From positions 164,100 through 228,099 of the forward strand of contig CAWBPD010000002.1 of assembly GCA_963790575.1 (NCBI GenBank): a stretch of 64,000 bases of DNA, written 5' to 3'. Shown in pieces: positions 17,046 through 25,562 of this stretch. Numbering within the stretch: the first letter of the stretch is position 1; each line of letters opens with the position of its first letter. The notes beneath the pieces are model-generated. The model saw only the letters and a list, made by a program, of their open reading frames with translations. It was not told where the DNA came from and did not search any database. The DNA is from CAVTSA01 sp963790575. GTDB taxonomy: Bacteria > Chloroflexota > Dormibacteria > Dormibacterales > Dormibacteraceae. The translations under genes were made by a program, and so were the position numbers.

Positions 17046-17529
17046 TCAGGAGGACGAACTGGTCAGCTGGGGCTCACCCTCCTGCTTTTTCTCCGCGATC
17101 GGAATCCGGCGCGGCTGGGCGCGTGACGCCTTGGGCAGATGGACCTTGAGCAGGCCGTTCTCGATGTCGGCCTCGATGTGCTCCGGGTCCACGTCGCGGG
17201 AGAGCGTGAGCCGGCGGACCGCGGTGCCCCACATGAATTCACGGGCCAGGTGCTGGCCCTCTTCCACGGTCTGCTTCTCCTCGTTGTGCTCGGCCTTGAT
17301 GGTGAGCACGCCGTCGGAGAAGGTCACGTCGACGTCCGCAGGGATTGAAGCCAGGAACCGGGGCTTCGACCTCGTAGCCGCTGGAGGTCTCTCGGACGTT
17401 CACCGGCAGGTACAGAGCCCCCGGCCGACGCTCGCGCTCGCTGTTGCCGAACGCGCTGTTCACGAGCCGGTCGACCGTTCGCTGCATGTTGGTCAGGTCG
17501 CCGAACGGGTCCCAACCGGTCACCATCAT
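17046..17529 (-). pseudogene. Hsp20 / alpha-crystallin small heat shock protein, one-base frameshift
   Basis: Small heat shock proteins hold unfolding proteins for refolding. The N-terminal part (MMVTGWDPFGDLTNMQRTVD to ETSSGYEVEAPVPGFNP) starts at the ATG 17529, seven bases after GGAG. The alpha-crystallin domain then continues in another frame (ADVDVTFSDGVLTIKAEHNE, ending SRDVDPEHIEADIENGLLKVHLPKA). Removing one base of the GGG run at 17341-17343 yields a normal, about 160-residue Hsp20. The homopolymer site makes a sequencing or assembly error plausible. Upstream (17530-17630) I see no CIRCE or HAIR element. It converges on the aminotransferase across the hairpin. Confidence 0.87.
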
Positions 17530-17630
17530 CGACATCTCCAAACACCTCATGTCATTCAAAAGGAGCTCAGAAAGACCGCGGCAACGGTGGTCTACCAGGC
17601 TGTCGCCAACCCTAAACATCGAAATTGGTA

Positions 17631-18611
17631 CTAGGTGACGACTTCGTCGGCGAGCTCTCCCGTGGCCAGGTACCGCTGGACATTCGCGAGTGCTGCCTGC
17701 GCGATTCGCAGCACCGTCTCCCGGGTCACGCCGGCGGCGTGAGGCGAGAGGACCACGTTGGGCGCGTGGAGGAGCCGCATGGAGCGGGGCGGAGGCTCGG
17801 GGTCGAAGACATCGATGCCGGCGCCCGCGATGACACCCCGCTCCAGCGCCACCGCCAGCGACTGCTGGTCGACCAGCGCCCCGCGCGAGGTGTTGATGAG
17901 AAAGGCGGTGTTCTTCATCAGCGCCAGGCGACGGGCGTCGATCAGAGCCCTCGTCTCGGGGGTGAGCGGAAGGTGCAGCGTGATGTAGTCGGAGTCACGC
18001 AGGAGGTCATCGAGGGGCACCCAGCGTGTGCCCTCCCAACTCGGCCCCTCCGGGCCCGGGGGATTGCGGTCGTAGTAGATGACCGTCATCCCGAAGGCGA
18101 TCGCGCGGCGTGCCACCTCGCGGCCGACCTGACCCATGCCGACGATGCCCAGGGTCTTGCCGAACAGCTCCGTGATCGAGCGCTGCAGCTGGGGGAGCGC
18201 CCAATCTCCGTCGCGCAGCGCCAGGTGGCCGGCCAGGATCTGCTTGGCCAGCGTCAGCAGGAGCGCAAAGACGTGCTCGGCGACGTCGTCCTTCTCGGCC
18301 CCGGTGCTGCGGATGGTGGCGACCGGGATGCCGCGCGCCCCGGCTGCCTCCAGATCGACGTAGTCCGAGCCGTGGCTGGCGCACTGGACGATCCGCAGCC
18401 GGGGGGCGGCCGCCATGTGCTCCGCCGTGATCGGTGAGAGCCCGGTGACGATCGCCGCCGCCTCGGCCAGCGCCGCCGGGTCTTCGTCCGCCCGCTCCAC
18501 GAGGATGACGCGGGCGTGCCCCTCGAAGGCGACGGTGAGCCCGCTCCCAAGGCCCCGGCCGCCGATGTGCTCGGGAATCACGGCCAGGATCAGCGGAGCC
18601 TGCTCAGACAT
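17631..18611 (-). CDS. D-isomer-specific 2-hydroxyacid dehydrogenase
   Basis: The 326-residue NAD(P)-dependent enzyme interconverts 2-hydroxy and 2-keto acids. The nucleotide-binding motif is LGIVGMGQVGREVARRAIAF, with YYDRNPPG at the end of the second strand. The catalytic set is Arg in INTSRGALVD, Glu in GIDVFDPEPPP, and His in NVVLSPHAAGVTRETV. These fit glyoxylate/hydroxypyruvate reductase or phosphoglycerate dehydrogenase-like members; no ACT domain is present, so SerA is unlikely. Its start overlaps by eight bases the end of the FMN-dependent hydroxyacid oxidase gene upstream. The two form an operon acting on 2-hydroxyacids. Confidence 0.88.
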   Translation of the reverse strand: MSEQAPLILAVIPEHIGGRGLGSGLTVAFEGHARVILVERADEDPAALAEAAAIVTGLSPITAEHMAAAPRLRIVQCASHGSDYVDLEAAGARGIPVATIRSTGAEKDDVAEHVFALLLTLAKQILAGHLALRDGDWALPQLQRSITELFGKTLGIVGMGQVGREVARRAIAFGMTVIYYDRNPPGPEGPSWEGTRWVPLDDLLRDSDYITLHLPLTPETRALIDARRLALMKNTAFLINTSRGALVDQQSLAVALERGVIAGAGIDVFDPEPPPRSMRLLHAPNVVLSPHAAGVTRETVLRIAQAALANVQRYLATGELADEVVT

Positions 18612-19785
18612 GGCGTAGGTCCTCCCGTGTCAGGTCGCCGGGGCGGGTGTGGCCGGAAAGCGCCAGCGTGAGGTCCAGCTCCGCGAGCAGGCAGCGAATC
18701 ACGTGCTCGACGCCCGCCTCGCCGCCCAGCGCCAGCCCGTAGGCATAGGGCCGTCCGAGCAGCGTCGAGGTGGCGCCCAGCGCGAGCGCGCGCAGGATGT
18801 CATCGCCGGTCCGGATGCCGCTGTCGAAGAGGACGTCGATCCGCCCGCCCACCGCGTCCACGCAGAGCGGCAGCATGTCGGCCGACCCCACCGCTCCGTT
18901 GACCTGGCGGCCGCCGTGGTTGGAGATCACGATGCCGTCCACGCCGGCCTCGACCGCGCGGCGGGCGTCGTCCGGATGCTGAATGCCCTTCAGCACGATC
19001 GGCCCGGCCCAGTGCTCGCGCAGAAATCCGAGGTCCTCCCAGGTCTTGGTGGCGTCGGAGAACATGCGGGCGAAGTGCATCACCGCCCCCATCGGGTCCT
19101 CCTCCACCGACGCGTCGAGCCCGGCCTGAAACGCGGGGTCGCTGAAATAGTTCGCGGTGCCGATGCCGTGGATGAACGGGAGATACGCCTGGTCCAGGTC
19201 CCGCGGCCGCCAGGCGAGCAGCCAGGTGTCCAGTGTGACCACCAAGACCGAATGCCCGCACGATCGGGCGCGCGCCAGGAAGCTCTTGGCCACCTCGCGG
19301 TCGCGCGGCCAGTAGAGCTGGAACCAGCGCTCGGCCTCGCCCATGGCAGCCGCGATCTCCTCCATCGGGGTGCTGGAGGCGGAGGAGGTGATGTAGGGGA
19401 CACCGAAGCGGGCGGCGGCACGCGCGGCCGCCGGCTCGGCGCCCGGGTGGAGGATCGACTGGACGCCGATCGGCGCGAGCGCGATCGGAGCGGGCAGGTG
19501 GCGGCCCACCACCTTCACCCGCAGGTCGCGCTGGTCGACGTTGCGCAGCATGCGAGGGACGATCCGCCAGCGGTCCAGCGCGTCGGGGTTGGCCCGCGCG
19601 GTGGAGCCGGTGCCGGCCGAGCCCGCGACGTAGCCGGCGGCCCCGGGATCGAGCCGTTCCTCGACCAACGCTTCCAGCCGAGAAAGGTCGGTGGGCAGCT
19701 CGGGCGTGGTACCGCTGAACCGGCCGGTGACGTAGATCTCATTCTGGAAGCCGGCCCAGTCCCTGGTCTCGGTCACGCCCACCAT
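18604..19785 (-). CDS. FMN-dependent alpha-hydroxy-acid dehydrogenase / lactate 2-monooxygenase-like
   Basis: The 393-residue flavoprotein belongs to the FMN-dependent alpha-hydroxyacid oxidase family (lactate monooxygenase, glycolate oxidase). The hallmark ISNHGGRQVNGAVGSADMLP carries the active-site His and Arg. FMN contacts include PIALAPIGVQSILHPGAEPA and DSGIRTGDDILRALALGATSTLLGRPYAYGLA, and a Tyr lies in RWFQLYWPRD. The insertion lengths and the opening FQNEIYVTGRFSGTTPELP resemble lactate 2-monooxygenase. The ATG at 19785 was chosen; an upstream start falls in repeats. Co-transcribed with the 2-hydroxyacid dehydrogenase, it would oxidise an L-hydroxyacid while its partner handles the D-form or keto acid. 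Confidence 0.86.
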   Translation of the reverse strand: MVGVTETRDWAGFQNEIYVTGRFSGTTPELPTDLSRLEALVEERLDPGAAGYVAGSAGTGSTARANPDALDRWRIVPRMLRNVDQRDLRVKVVGRHLPAPIALAPIGVQSILHPGAEPAAARAAARFGVPYITSSASSTPMEEIAAAMGEAERWFQLYWPRDREVAKSFLARARSCGHSVLVVTLDTWLLAWRPRDLDQAYLPFIHGIGTANYFSDPAFQAGLDASVEEDPMGAVMHFARMFSDATKTWEDLGFLREHWAGPIVLKGIQHPDDARRAVEAGVDGIVISNHGGRQVNGAVGSADMLPLCVDAVGGRIDVLFDSGIRTGDDILRALALGATSTLLGRPYAYGLALGGEAGVEHVIRCLLAELDLTLALSGHTRPGDLTREDLRHV

Positions 19786-19807
19786 TCTTGCGCCGCCGGC
19801 TTGCGAT

Positions 19808-19880
19808 GGCACCCGTTCCGCGCGAAAGCGGCGTCATGGGGAGCCGCATGGCATCCGTTCCGCGCGAAAAGGGGGTATCC
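19808..19880. repeat. Palindromic REP-like repeat doublet (family 2)
   Basis: Two units share CCGTTCCGCGCGAAA, at 19808-19838 and 19850-19880, each flanked by GGCA(C/T) and a G-rich end. The core is close to a CCGTTTCGCGCGAAACGG palindrome. Related copies lie at about 15794-15822 (inside the aminotransferase start) and 27711-27770. It fills the gap between the oxidase and glycosylase genes. Confidence 0.7.
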
Positions 19881-19892
19881 AGTGCGGAGGGG

Positions 19893-20486
19893 TCAGGAGG
19901 TGCGGAGCCGGCGGGAGAGGTGCGGCGAGGGGACGGCAAAGCGGAGCGCTTTGGCGGCCCACTCACCGGCGTAGTCGACCCCAACCCGAGGGGTGGTCAC
20001 GATCGGCCCCGGACGCGTGCCATCATCGAGCACGTACAGGTCGGGTGGCACCAGCGGCGCGCCGTCGAGGCTCCGATCGATGCCCAGGGCCCGGCAGACC
20101 AGCGCCGGCCCGGAGGCGCGAGGGGTTCCCGGCCCCGGTGCCAGCGCCCGCACCAGCACCGCGTGCGGCGTCCCCTCCTCGCGGCACACGAAGTTGAGGC
20201 ACCAGTGCATGCCGTACACGAAGTACACGTAGGCGTGACCGGGCGGCCCGTACATGGGTGAGGTCCGCTTGGTACGGCCGCGCCGGGCGTGGGAGGCCTG
20301 GTCGGGCTCCCCCAGGTAGGCCTCGACCTCCACCAGCCGGCCCCACCGAACCTCGCCGTCGGGCAGCCGGCGGACCAGCAGCTTGCCCAGCAGGTCGGGA
20401 GCGACCCGGTCCGCGTTGCGCTCGAAGAAGGCGGGCCCCAGGAGCCGTCCGCCCGCGATGCCGCCGGGTGCCGGATCAGCCGGCAT
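19893..20486 (-). CDS. DNA-3-methyladenine glycosylase (AAG/MPG family)
   Basis: This 197-residue enzyme excises 3-methyladenine, hypoxanthine and etheno-adenine from DNA in base excision repair. Family landmarks are LLGKLLVRRL, the catalytic Glu in GRLVEVEAYLGEPDQASHARRG, the intercalating YGMHWCLNFVC segment, and RASGPALVCRALGIDRSLDG. Length matches bacterial AAG proteins (about 190-210). The ATG at 20486 lies within the end of the upstream kinase gene, with an 11-base overlap, indicating co-transcription. A second, structurally unrelated alkylbase glycosylase is encoded at 22598. Confidence 0.92.
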   Translation of the reverse strand: MPADPAPGGIAGGRLLGPAFFERNADRVAPDLLGKLLVRRLPDGEVRWGRLVEVEAYLGEPDQASHARRGRTKRTSPMYGPPGHAYVYFVYGMHWCLNFVCREEGTPHAVLVRALAPGPGTPRASGPALVCRALGIDRSLDGAPLVPPDLYVLDDGTRPGPIVTTPRVGVDYAGEWAAKALRFAVPSPHLSRRLRTS

Positions 20487-21147
20487 CGTCCACCGCGTCC
20501 TTGACCCGGACCACGAGATCGGCGAGGTGCCTCCGGGAGCGGACCAACTCCGCGTTCCTCTCGTCGCTGACCAGCGCCCAGGTCCGCGCGCTCTCAGGGC
20601 TGCGACCGTACAGCTGGTGACGGCGCAGCAGACGTTTCCGACGCACGTCCTCGGCCACCTCCAGGTACCAGATCGCGTCCAGCAGGGCGGCCGCCGCCGT
20701 CCACCCGTCCTGGCCCAGCAGCAGATAGTTCCCCTCCGTGATCACGATCGGAACGCCCTGCTCGATGGCCACCGAGCCCGCGATCGAGTCCTCCAATGAG
20801 CGGTCGAAGAGGGGTGCGTAGACGGCGGGCTCTGCGTTCTGCCGCAGCCGGTGCAGAAGGGCGGCGTAGCCGTAGGAGTCGAAGGTGTCGGGCGCGCCCT
20901 TGCGGGCGGCCCGGCCCAGGCGCTCAAGCTCCCGCTGCGCGAGATGGAACCCGTCCATGCCGGCCAGCGCCGCGTCCGCTCCCAGCCGCGCGCTCAGCGC
21001 CCGGGCGACCGTCGATTTGCCGGCGCCGGGCGGGCCGGTGATGCCGAGGAGCATCCGCCGGCCAGGGCGCGCCAGCCCCTCGACACGACGGGTCAGCGCT
21101 GCCAGCGACTCCTCGACGCTCGGGGGGGTGCCGGAGACCGATGACAT
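20476..21147 (-). CDS. Uridine kinase / phosphoribulokinase-type P-loop kinase
   Basis: The 223-residue protein is a P-loop kinase of the PRK/uridine kinase/pantothenate kinase superfamily. Walker A is GITGPPGAGKSTVARALSA (about residues 35-53), followed by the substrate Asp in LAGMDGFHLAQRELERLG. PIVITEGNYLLLGQDGW is the Walker-B-like segment, and the lid helix carries RRKRLLRRHQLYGRSPESA. The GDPD-free GMDGFHL motif is shared with fructose/nucleoside kinases, so the substrate is not certain. The ATG at 21147 has no clear ribosome site. It is divergent from the helicase and overlaps the glycosylase gene downstream. Confidence 0.8.
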   Translation of the reverse strand: MSSVSGTPPSVEESLAALTRRVEGLARPGRRMLLGITGPPGAGKSTVARALSARLGADAALAGMDGFHLAQRELERLGRAARKGAPDTFDSYGYAALLHRLRQNAEPAVYAPLFDRSLEDSIAGSVAIEQGVPIVITEGNYLLLGQDGWTAAAALLDAIWYLEVAEDVRRKRLLRRHQLYGRSPESARTWALVSDERNAELVRSRRHLADLVVRVKDAVDDAG

Positions 21148-21306
21148 GGGGGGTGACAAGGATGAGCCTTGCGACCCTGGTATCGTCGTGAGCGGTTCAC
21201 GAGTTCGTGAGCCCGCATTCCGTCCGGGTCCTCTCCTCCCGTCACAACAACGGTGTCCTGGTCGTCGCGATACAAATCCAGAAAGGGAGAGGTCACGGAG
21301 GTCCTC

Positions 21307-22587
21307 TTGGACACATTCGCTGAAGGGGGGCTGAGCCCCCGAACCCTGGCGGCCCTTGCCGCGCAGGGCATCGTTACACCCGTACCCGTGCAGGCGGGCG
21401 CCATCCCCGAGCTCCTGCAGGGCCGGGACGTCGTCATCGAAGCACCGACCGGCTCCGGGAAGACGCTCGCTTTCCTGCTTCCGCTGGTGGAACGCATGGG
21501 AAGTCACGCGGCCGGCCCGCGGGCACTGGTCGTCACCCCCACTCGTGAGCTGGCGCTCCAGATCGACGCCGTGTTCCAGTCCTTGGACACCGAGCTCCGC
21601 GGCGCGCTCCTCTACGGCGGGGTCGGGTACGCCACCCAGACCCAAGCCTTGAAGCGGGGCGCCGACATCGTGGTCGGGACGCCGGGCCGCATCCTGGACA
21701 TGGTGCAGCGGAAGCTGCTCTCGCTCTCCCGCGTCGAGTACCTGGTGCTGGACGAGGCGGACGAGATGCTGGATGTCGGGTTTGCTCCCGACGTGGAGCG
21801 GATCATCGGCATGACCTACGAGCCGCAGTCGGTCCTCGCCTCGGCCACCATGCCGGAATGGGTGAGCCGCATGATCGACCGCCACCTGAAGGACCCGGCG
21901 CGGATCCGCGTCGCCGCGCCCGAGGAGCCGGCGCTGGAGCACGGACTGGCGCGCGTGGAGCGCGTCGACAAGGTCGACACGCTGGTTCGGCTGCTGCGGC
22001 AGTTCGACGGGGCTGCGATCGTCTTCGGCCGCACCAAGCACGGTGTGGGCAAGCTGCATACCGAGCTGCGCCGGCGCGGCGTCACCTCCCTCCAGCTCCA
22101 GGGCAACCTGGGGCAGACGGCGCGAGACCGCACCATGGCCGCGTTCCGGCAGGGCGGGGTTGATGTCCTGGTCGCCACCAACGTCGCCGCCCGCGGCCTC
22201 GACGTCAGCCATGTCGGGCTGGTCGTCAACTTCGAATTGCCGGACACGCCCCAGTGGCTGACCCACCGCATCGGTCGCACCGCGCGCATGGGGGACCGCG
22301 GCTGGGCCCTCACCTTTGTCACCCCCGAGGACCACCTCGCGTGGTCCAAGCTCCGCCGCCAGGGGGCGCCGCATTTGCGGGAGGTCGACCTGCCGCGCCT
22401 GCTCGAGGACGGTGAATGGACGTACCACGAGACGCCCGTCCCCGAGCGCCCGGCGGCACATCACGCCGGGGTCGTCCGGCCGGCGGGGATGTCGTCGACT
22501 CCGGCGAGCCGCCGCCGGCGCGGTGGTCGAGGGCGGCGAAGCACGGGCGGAAGCAGCCCCGCCACCGCCACCCCGCCCGGCAGCTGA
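21307..22587 (+). CDS. DEAD-box ATP-dependent RNA helicase
   Basis: The 426-residue helicase contains the full DEAD-box set: Q motif in GIVTPVPVQAGAIPELL, motif I APTGSGKT, Ia PTRELALQ, II VLDEADEML (DEAD), III SAT, then VFGRTKHG, VATNVAARGLDVS (V) and HRIGRTARMG (VI). It unwinds RNA duplexes in ribosome assembly or mRNA decay. The C-terminus is a short, basic Arg/Gly-rich tail that may bind RNA. I chose the TTG at 21307, which follows GGAGGTCC closely; an upstream GTG-type start at 21253 lacks one. The next gene begins 10 bases downstream. Confidence 0.92.
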   Translation: MDTFAEGGLSPRTLAALAAQGIVTPVPVQAGAIPELLQGRDVVIEAPTGSGKTLAFLLPLVERMGSHAAGPRALVVTPTRELALQIDAVFQSLDTELRGALLYGGVGYATQTQALKRGADIVVGTPGRILDMVQRKLLSLSRVEYLVLDEADEMLDVGFAPDVERIIGMTYEPQSVLASATMPEWVSRMIDRHLKDPARIRVAAPEEPALEHGLARVERVDKVDTLVRLLRQFDGAAIVFGRTKHGVGKLHTELRRRGVTSLQLQGNLGQTARDRTMAAFRQGGVDVLVATNVAARGLDVSHVGLVVNFELPDTPQWLTHRIGRTARMGDRGWALTFVTPEDHLAWSKLRRQGAPHLREVDLPRLLEDGEWTYHETPVPERPAAHHAGVVRPAGMSSTPASRRRRGGRGRRSTGGSSPATATPPGS

Positions 22588-22597
22588 GTCGGGAGCG

Positions 22598-23530
22598 GTG
22601 GGCGCCCCCCCGAGGCGCCGGGTGTGGCGCCCACCGTTTCCCCTCGATGTCGTCCTCACCCTTTCCGACCTCCAACACGGCCGGTCCGACCCCTGTCATC
22701 GCGTCGATGCGGCGCGCACGGTGTGGCGAACCAGCCTGCTTCCGTCCGGGGGCGTGACGTACCGGCTCTGGCAGGCCGGCGGTGAGGTGTACGCGGACGC
22801 CTGGGGCCCCGGCAGCGAGGAGCTCCTGGACGGCCTGCCGCGCCTGCTCGGCGCGAGCGACCGCCCGGAGACCTTCCAGCCGCAGAACCCGGCGCTCGAC
22901 CGGGCGCACCGGCACCTGCGTGGGTTCCGCGTTCCGCGCACCAACCGCGTTCTGGAGGCGCTTTTTCCCGCGATCCTGGAACAACGCGTGGTCGGGCTCG
23001 ACGCGCGCAGCGCATGGCGCGCCCTGGTGCAGCGGCTGGGCGACCCCCCGCCAGGGCCGGCCCCGCCCGGAATGCGCCTGCCGCCGAGCGCGGAACAGTG
23101 GGCGTCGCTGCCATCGTGGGAGTGGCTGCGCGCGAAGGTCGACGCACATCGGATGCGGGCGGCGCTGGCTTCGGTGCGGCTCGCGCCCACCCTGGAACGG
23201 GCGGTCGCGCGCCTGGGGCCGGAGGACGACCCCGAGCCCGTCTACCGGCGGCTGCGCTCGATCCCCGGCGTGGGCGCCTGGACCGCAGCGCAGGTGGGGG
23301 AGCGCGCGCTGGGCGACGCTGATGCCCTGCCGCTGGGCGACTACCACCTGGCGGATCTGGCCGGGTATGCGTTCCTCGGCCGTCCGCTCGCGGAGCCGGA
23401 GATCGAACCGTTCTTCGAGCGATGGCGCCCACATCGCTATCGGGTGGTGCGGATCCTCGAGCTGTATCCGTTCCCGCGCCGGCCCCGGCGGGGCCCACGC
23501 CGGCCGCTACAGAATCGCGCCGGGGGCTGA
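22598..23530 (+). CDS. DNA-3-methyladenine glycosylase II-like (AlkA/HhH-GPD)
   Basis: The 310-residue protein has an AlkA-like N-terminal domain and an HhH-GPD glycosylase domain. The helix-hairpin-helix is SIPGVGAWTAAQVGERALGD (about residues 223-242), followed by the catalytic Asp in LPLGDYHLADLAGYAFLGRP. PAILEQRVVGLDARSAWRAL is the fold's characteristic helix pair. It removes alkylated purines in base excision repair. The GTG at 22598 follows GGGAG. It is co-directional with the DEAD-box helicase and overlaps the tail of the convergent kinase gene by 24 bases. Together with the AAG enzyme it gives this locus two alkylation-repair glycosylases. Confidence 0.85.
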   Translation: MGAPPRRRVWRPPFPLDVVLTLSDLQHGRSDPCHRVDAARTVWRTSLLPSGGVTYRLWQAGGEVYADAWGPGSEELLDGLPRLLGASDRPETFQPQNPALDRAHRHLRGFRVPRTNRVLEALFPAILEQRVVGLDARSAWRALVQRLGDPPPGPAPPGMRLPPSAEQWASLPSWEWLRAKVDAHRMRAALASVRLAPTLERAVARLGPEDDPEPVYRRLRSIPGVGAWTAAQVGERALGDADALPLGDYHLADLAGYAFLGRPLAEPEIEPFFERWRPHRYRVVRILELYPFPRRPRRGPRRPLQNRAGG

Positions 23531-24442
23531 CCCGGCGCCGTTGCCCTCGGCGAGGCGCCGGGCCAGCACCAGCGCCCCCGCCACCGGCGCCGTCTCCAGC
23601 AGACGCACCTCCAGGTCCGGGTGGACGCGCTGCACGCGGTCGCGGAAGGCCTCAAACAGGCGGGGCTGCCCGGTCATCACCCCGCCGGCGGCGACCACCA
23701 CCCGGCCGGCGGCGCCCTTGGCTTGCAGACGATCGACCAGGGTGGCCAGCGCGGCCGCTCCACTCGCGATCACGCGCTGCGCCAGCGGGGAGCCGGCCTC
23801 GGCGGCGGCGAAGATAGCCGGCGCCGCCGGTCCCAGGTGCGCGGGCGAGGCATCCTCCGTGATGGCCAGCGTGAGCTGGTCCGGATCCGGGGCGTCAAAT
23901 GCCACCTCCAGCCGCCGGAGCAGCTCGGGATCGTCGTGTCCCTCGTCGTGCGCCAGCAGCGCCACCCGCGCCGCCTCGCGCACCAGCCCGACCGCGCTGC
24001 CTTCGTCGCCCAGCACCCAACCCCAGCCACCAGCGAGGACGAAGCGGCCGGAAGCGGTCCTCCCGACCGCGATCGATCCGGTGCCCGCGATCACGCCCAG
24101 GCCCTCGTCGACGCCCGCCGCGGGGACCACCAGCATCGCGTCGTTGACGACGGTGGCGTGGACTCCGCGGTCACCCAGAGCGGCCTCCAGGATGCGCGCC
24201 CGATCGTCGGTGTTGCACCGCTGCGCCCCGATCGCGGCGGCGGCGACCGTGAATCCCGGCGGCAGCGCTTCGTTGATCCGGGCCAGCAGCCATGCCGCCG
24301 CCCCCGCCGCGGGTTCCACGCGCCAGCCGGCAGCGGGCAGCACCCGGTCGGTCACCATCTCGCCATTCCAGGCCTGAGCCCGGATCGCGACCTTGGTCCC
24401 TCCCACATCGACGCCCACCAGCAGGCTTGTTGCGGTCGTCAC
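23507..24442 (-). CDS. BadF/BadG/BcrA-type ATPase, N-acetylglucosamine kinase-like
   Basis: The 311-residue protein has the ASKHA fold. LLVGVDVGGTKVAIRAQAW is phosphate 1, VVNDAMLVVPAAG is the connect region with the catalytic Asp, and GVIAGTGSIAVGRTASGRFVLAGGWGWVLGDEGSA is the BadF/NAGK phosphate-2 signature. VVVAAGGVMTGQPRLFEAF is the adenosine motif. Members phosphorylate N-acetylglucosamine or related amino sugars. No iron-sulfur Cys pair is present, so it is not a benzoyl-CoA reductase activator. The GTG at 24442 lacks an obvious ribosome site. Its tail overlaps the AlkA-like gene. Confidence 0.85.
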   Translation of the reverse strand: MTTATSLLVGVDVGGTKVAIRAQAWNGEMVTDRVLPAAGWRVEPAAGAAAWLLARINEALPPGFTVAAAAIGAQRCNTDDRARILEAALGDRGVHATVVNDAMLVVPAAGVDEGLGVIAGTGSIAVGRTASGRFVLAGGWGWVLGDEGSAVGLVREAARVALLAHDEGHDDPELLRRLEVAFDAPDPDQLTLAITEDASPAHLGPAAPAIFAAAEAGSPLAQRVIASGAAALATLVDRLQAKGAAGRVVVAAGGVMTGQPRLFEAFRDRVQRVHPDLEVRLLETAPVAGALVLARRLAEGNGAGSAPGAIL

Positions 24443-24486
24443 GATGGTTGCGAAAGGATACTTCGAAACTCCGACAGTCCTGGGCC

Positions 24487-24545
24487 GCTTCCCGGCAAAC
24501 GGCCCCGGCCCCATCGGCTTCGAGGGCCCCTTCCCGGGGAACGGC
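24487..24545. repeat. Pair of imperfect C/G-rich inverted repeats
   Basis: GGGCCGCTTCCCGGCAAACG (from about 24480) and GGGCCCCTTCCCGGGGAACG (from about 24523) are similar imperfect palindromes in the divergent region between the kinase and the DUF4392 gene. Related to neither main repeat family with confidence. Confidence 0.4.
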
Positions 24546-24593
24546 AGAGGTGGAGCCTGGCGAGGCCCGGATCTGGAAGACTGAGGGGCTGCG

Positions 24594-25562
24594 ATGGTGG
24601 CCGGCCTGCTCGACGAGATATCGAACCTCGATCTCGGAGGAAGGGGCGAGGGGGCACTGGCCGAGGCGGCTGCCGCGCGCGCCGGCGGTTCACCGGTGGC
24701 AGCGGGGGCGGACCTCCTGACACAGCTCCCGCGGGGGACCACGCTCCTGCTCACCACCGGGCTGGCGCCACGACCCTGGGTCAGCACCGCGCAAATCGAG
24801 AGCGACGGACCGGCGGGATCCCTGGTCCTTGCCCGGGTGCTGGTGGAGGCGCTCGGTCTCCGGGTGCTGCTGGTCGCGGAGGAAGAGGTGCTGCCGCCAC
24901 TGCTGCGGATGGCCGCCTGGGCCGGGGTGCCGGTGCGGGCGCGGTCGTTTCCGCTCGGTCCCCCCGCGGCTCCAGCCCGCGAGCTGCTGCGCGAGGAACA
25001 GCCGGGTGCCCTGGTCAGCATCGAACGGCTGGGACGCAACCCCCGCGGCGTCTTCCACAGCGCGGCGGGAAGGGACGTGGGCACCGGGAAGGCGGCCATC
25101 GACGCCCTGTTCGAGATGGCCGAGAGCGACGGGATCCCCACCCTCGGTATCGGGGACGGGGGCAACGAGATCGGTATGGGCGGGGTCGCGGTCGCGGTCC
25201 GCCACGCGGTGCGATTCGGCGAACGCTGCGCGTGCGGTTGCGGTGGGGGTATCGCCGCCGCCACCGCGGCCCGCGTGCTGATCACCGGTGGCACCTCAAA
25301 TTGGGCCGCGTACGCGCTCGCCGACCTCCTTGCCCAACGCTGCGGCCGCGACGACCTCATCCACACCGGCGACGACGAGGAGCGGCTGCTCCGCTTCGGG
25401 GTCGAGCTCGGGCTCGTCAACGGCATGAGCGGGGCGGTCGACCCCAACGTGGATCGCATTCCGCTCCACATCCACCGGGCGATCGTCGACCTGCTCGCCC
25501 GTGCGGCGGCGCTCACGCCCTCGCGAGCGCGCCCGGGGGAACCTGCCCGCGAAGCTGGATGA
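24594..25562 (+). CDS. D-glutamate cyclase-like protein (DUF4392)
   Basis: The 322-residue protein matches the DUF4392 family, related to the C-terminal domain of mitochondrial D-glutamate cyclase, which converts D-glutamate to 5-oxo-D-proline. The clear landmarks are the glycine-rich IPTLGIGDGGNEIGMGGVAVAV (about residues 180-201), SIERLGRNPRGVFHSAAGRD before it, and GELGLVNGMSGAV-type sequence near the end. The ATG is preceded by GAGGGGCTG. Its tail overlaps the convergent PrsW gene by 50 bases. In this window nothing else concerns glutamate racemisation, so the physiological role is inferred only. Confidence 0.75.
   Translation: MVAGLLDEISNLDLGGRGEGALAEAAAARAGGSPVAAGADLLTQLPRGTTLLLTTGLAPRPWVSTAQIESDGPAGSLVLARVLVEALGLRVLLVAEEEVLPPLLRMAAWAGVPVRARSFPLGPPAAPARELLREEQPGALVSIERLGRNPRGVFHSAAGRDVGTGKAAIDALFEMAESDGIPTLGIGDGGNEIGMGGVAVAVRHAVRFGERCACGCGGGIAAATAARVLITGGTSNWAAYALADLLAQRCGRDDLIHTGDDEERLLRFGVELGLVNGMSGAVDPNVDRIPLHIHRAIVDLLARAAALTPSRARPGEPAREAG

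Noticed and set aside
20476..22659. A 727-codon minus-strand open frame
   Set aside because: Everything before codon 505 is antisense to the DEAD-box helicase. The real kinase starts at 21147.
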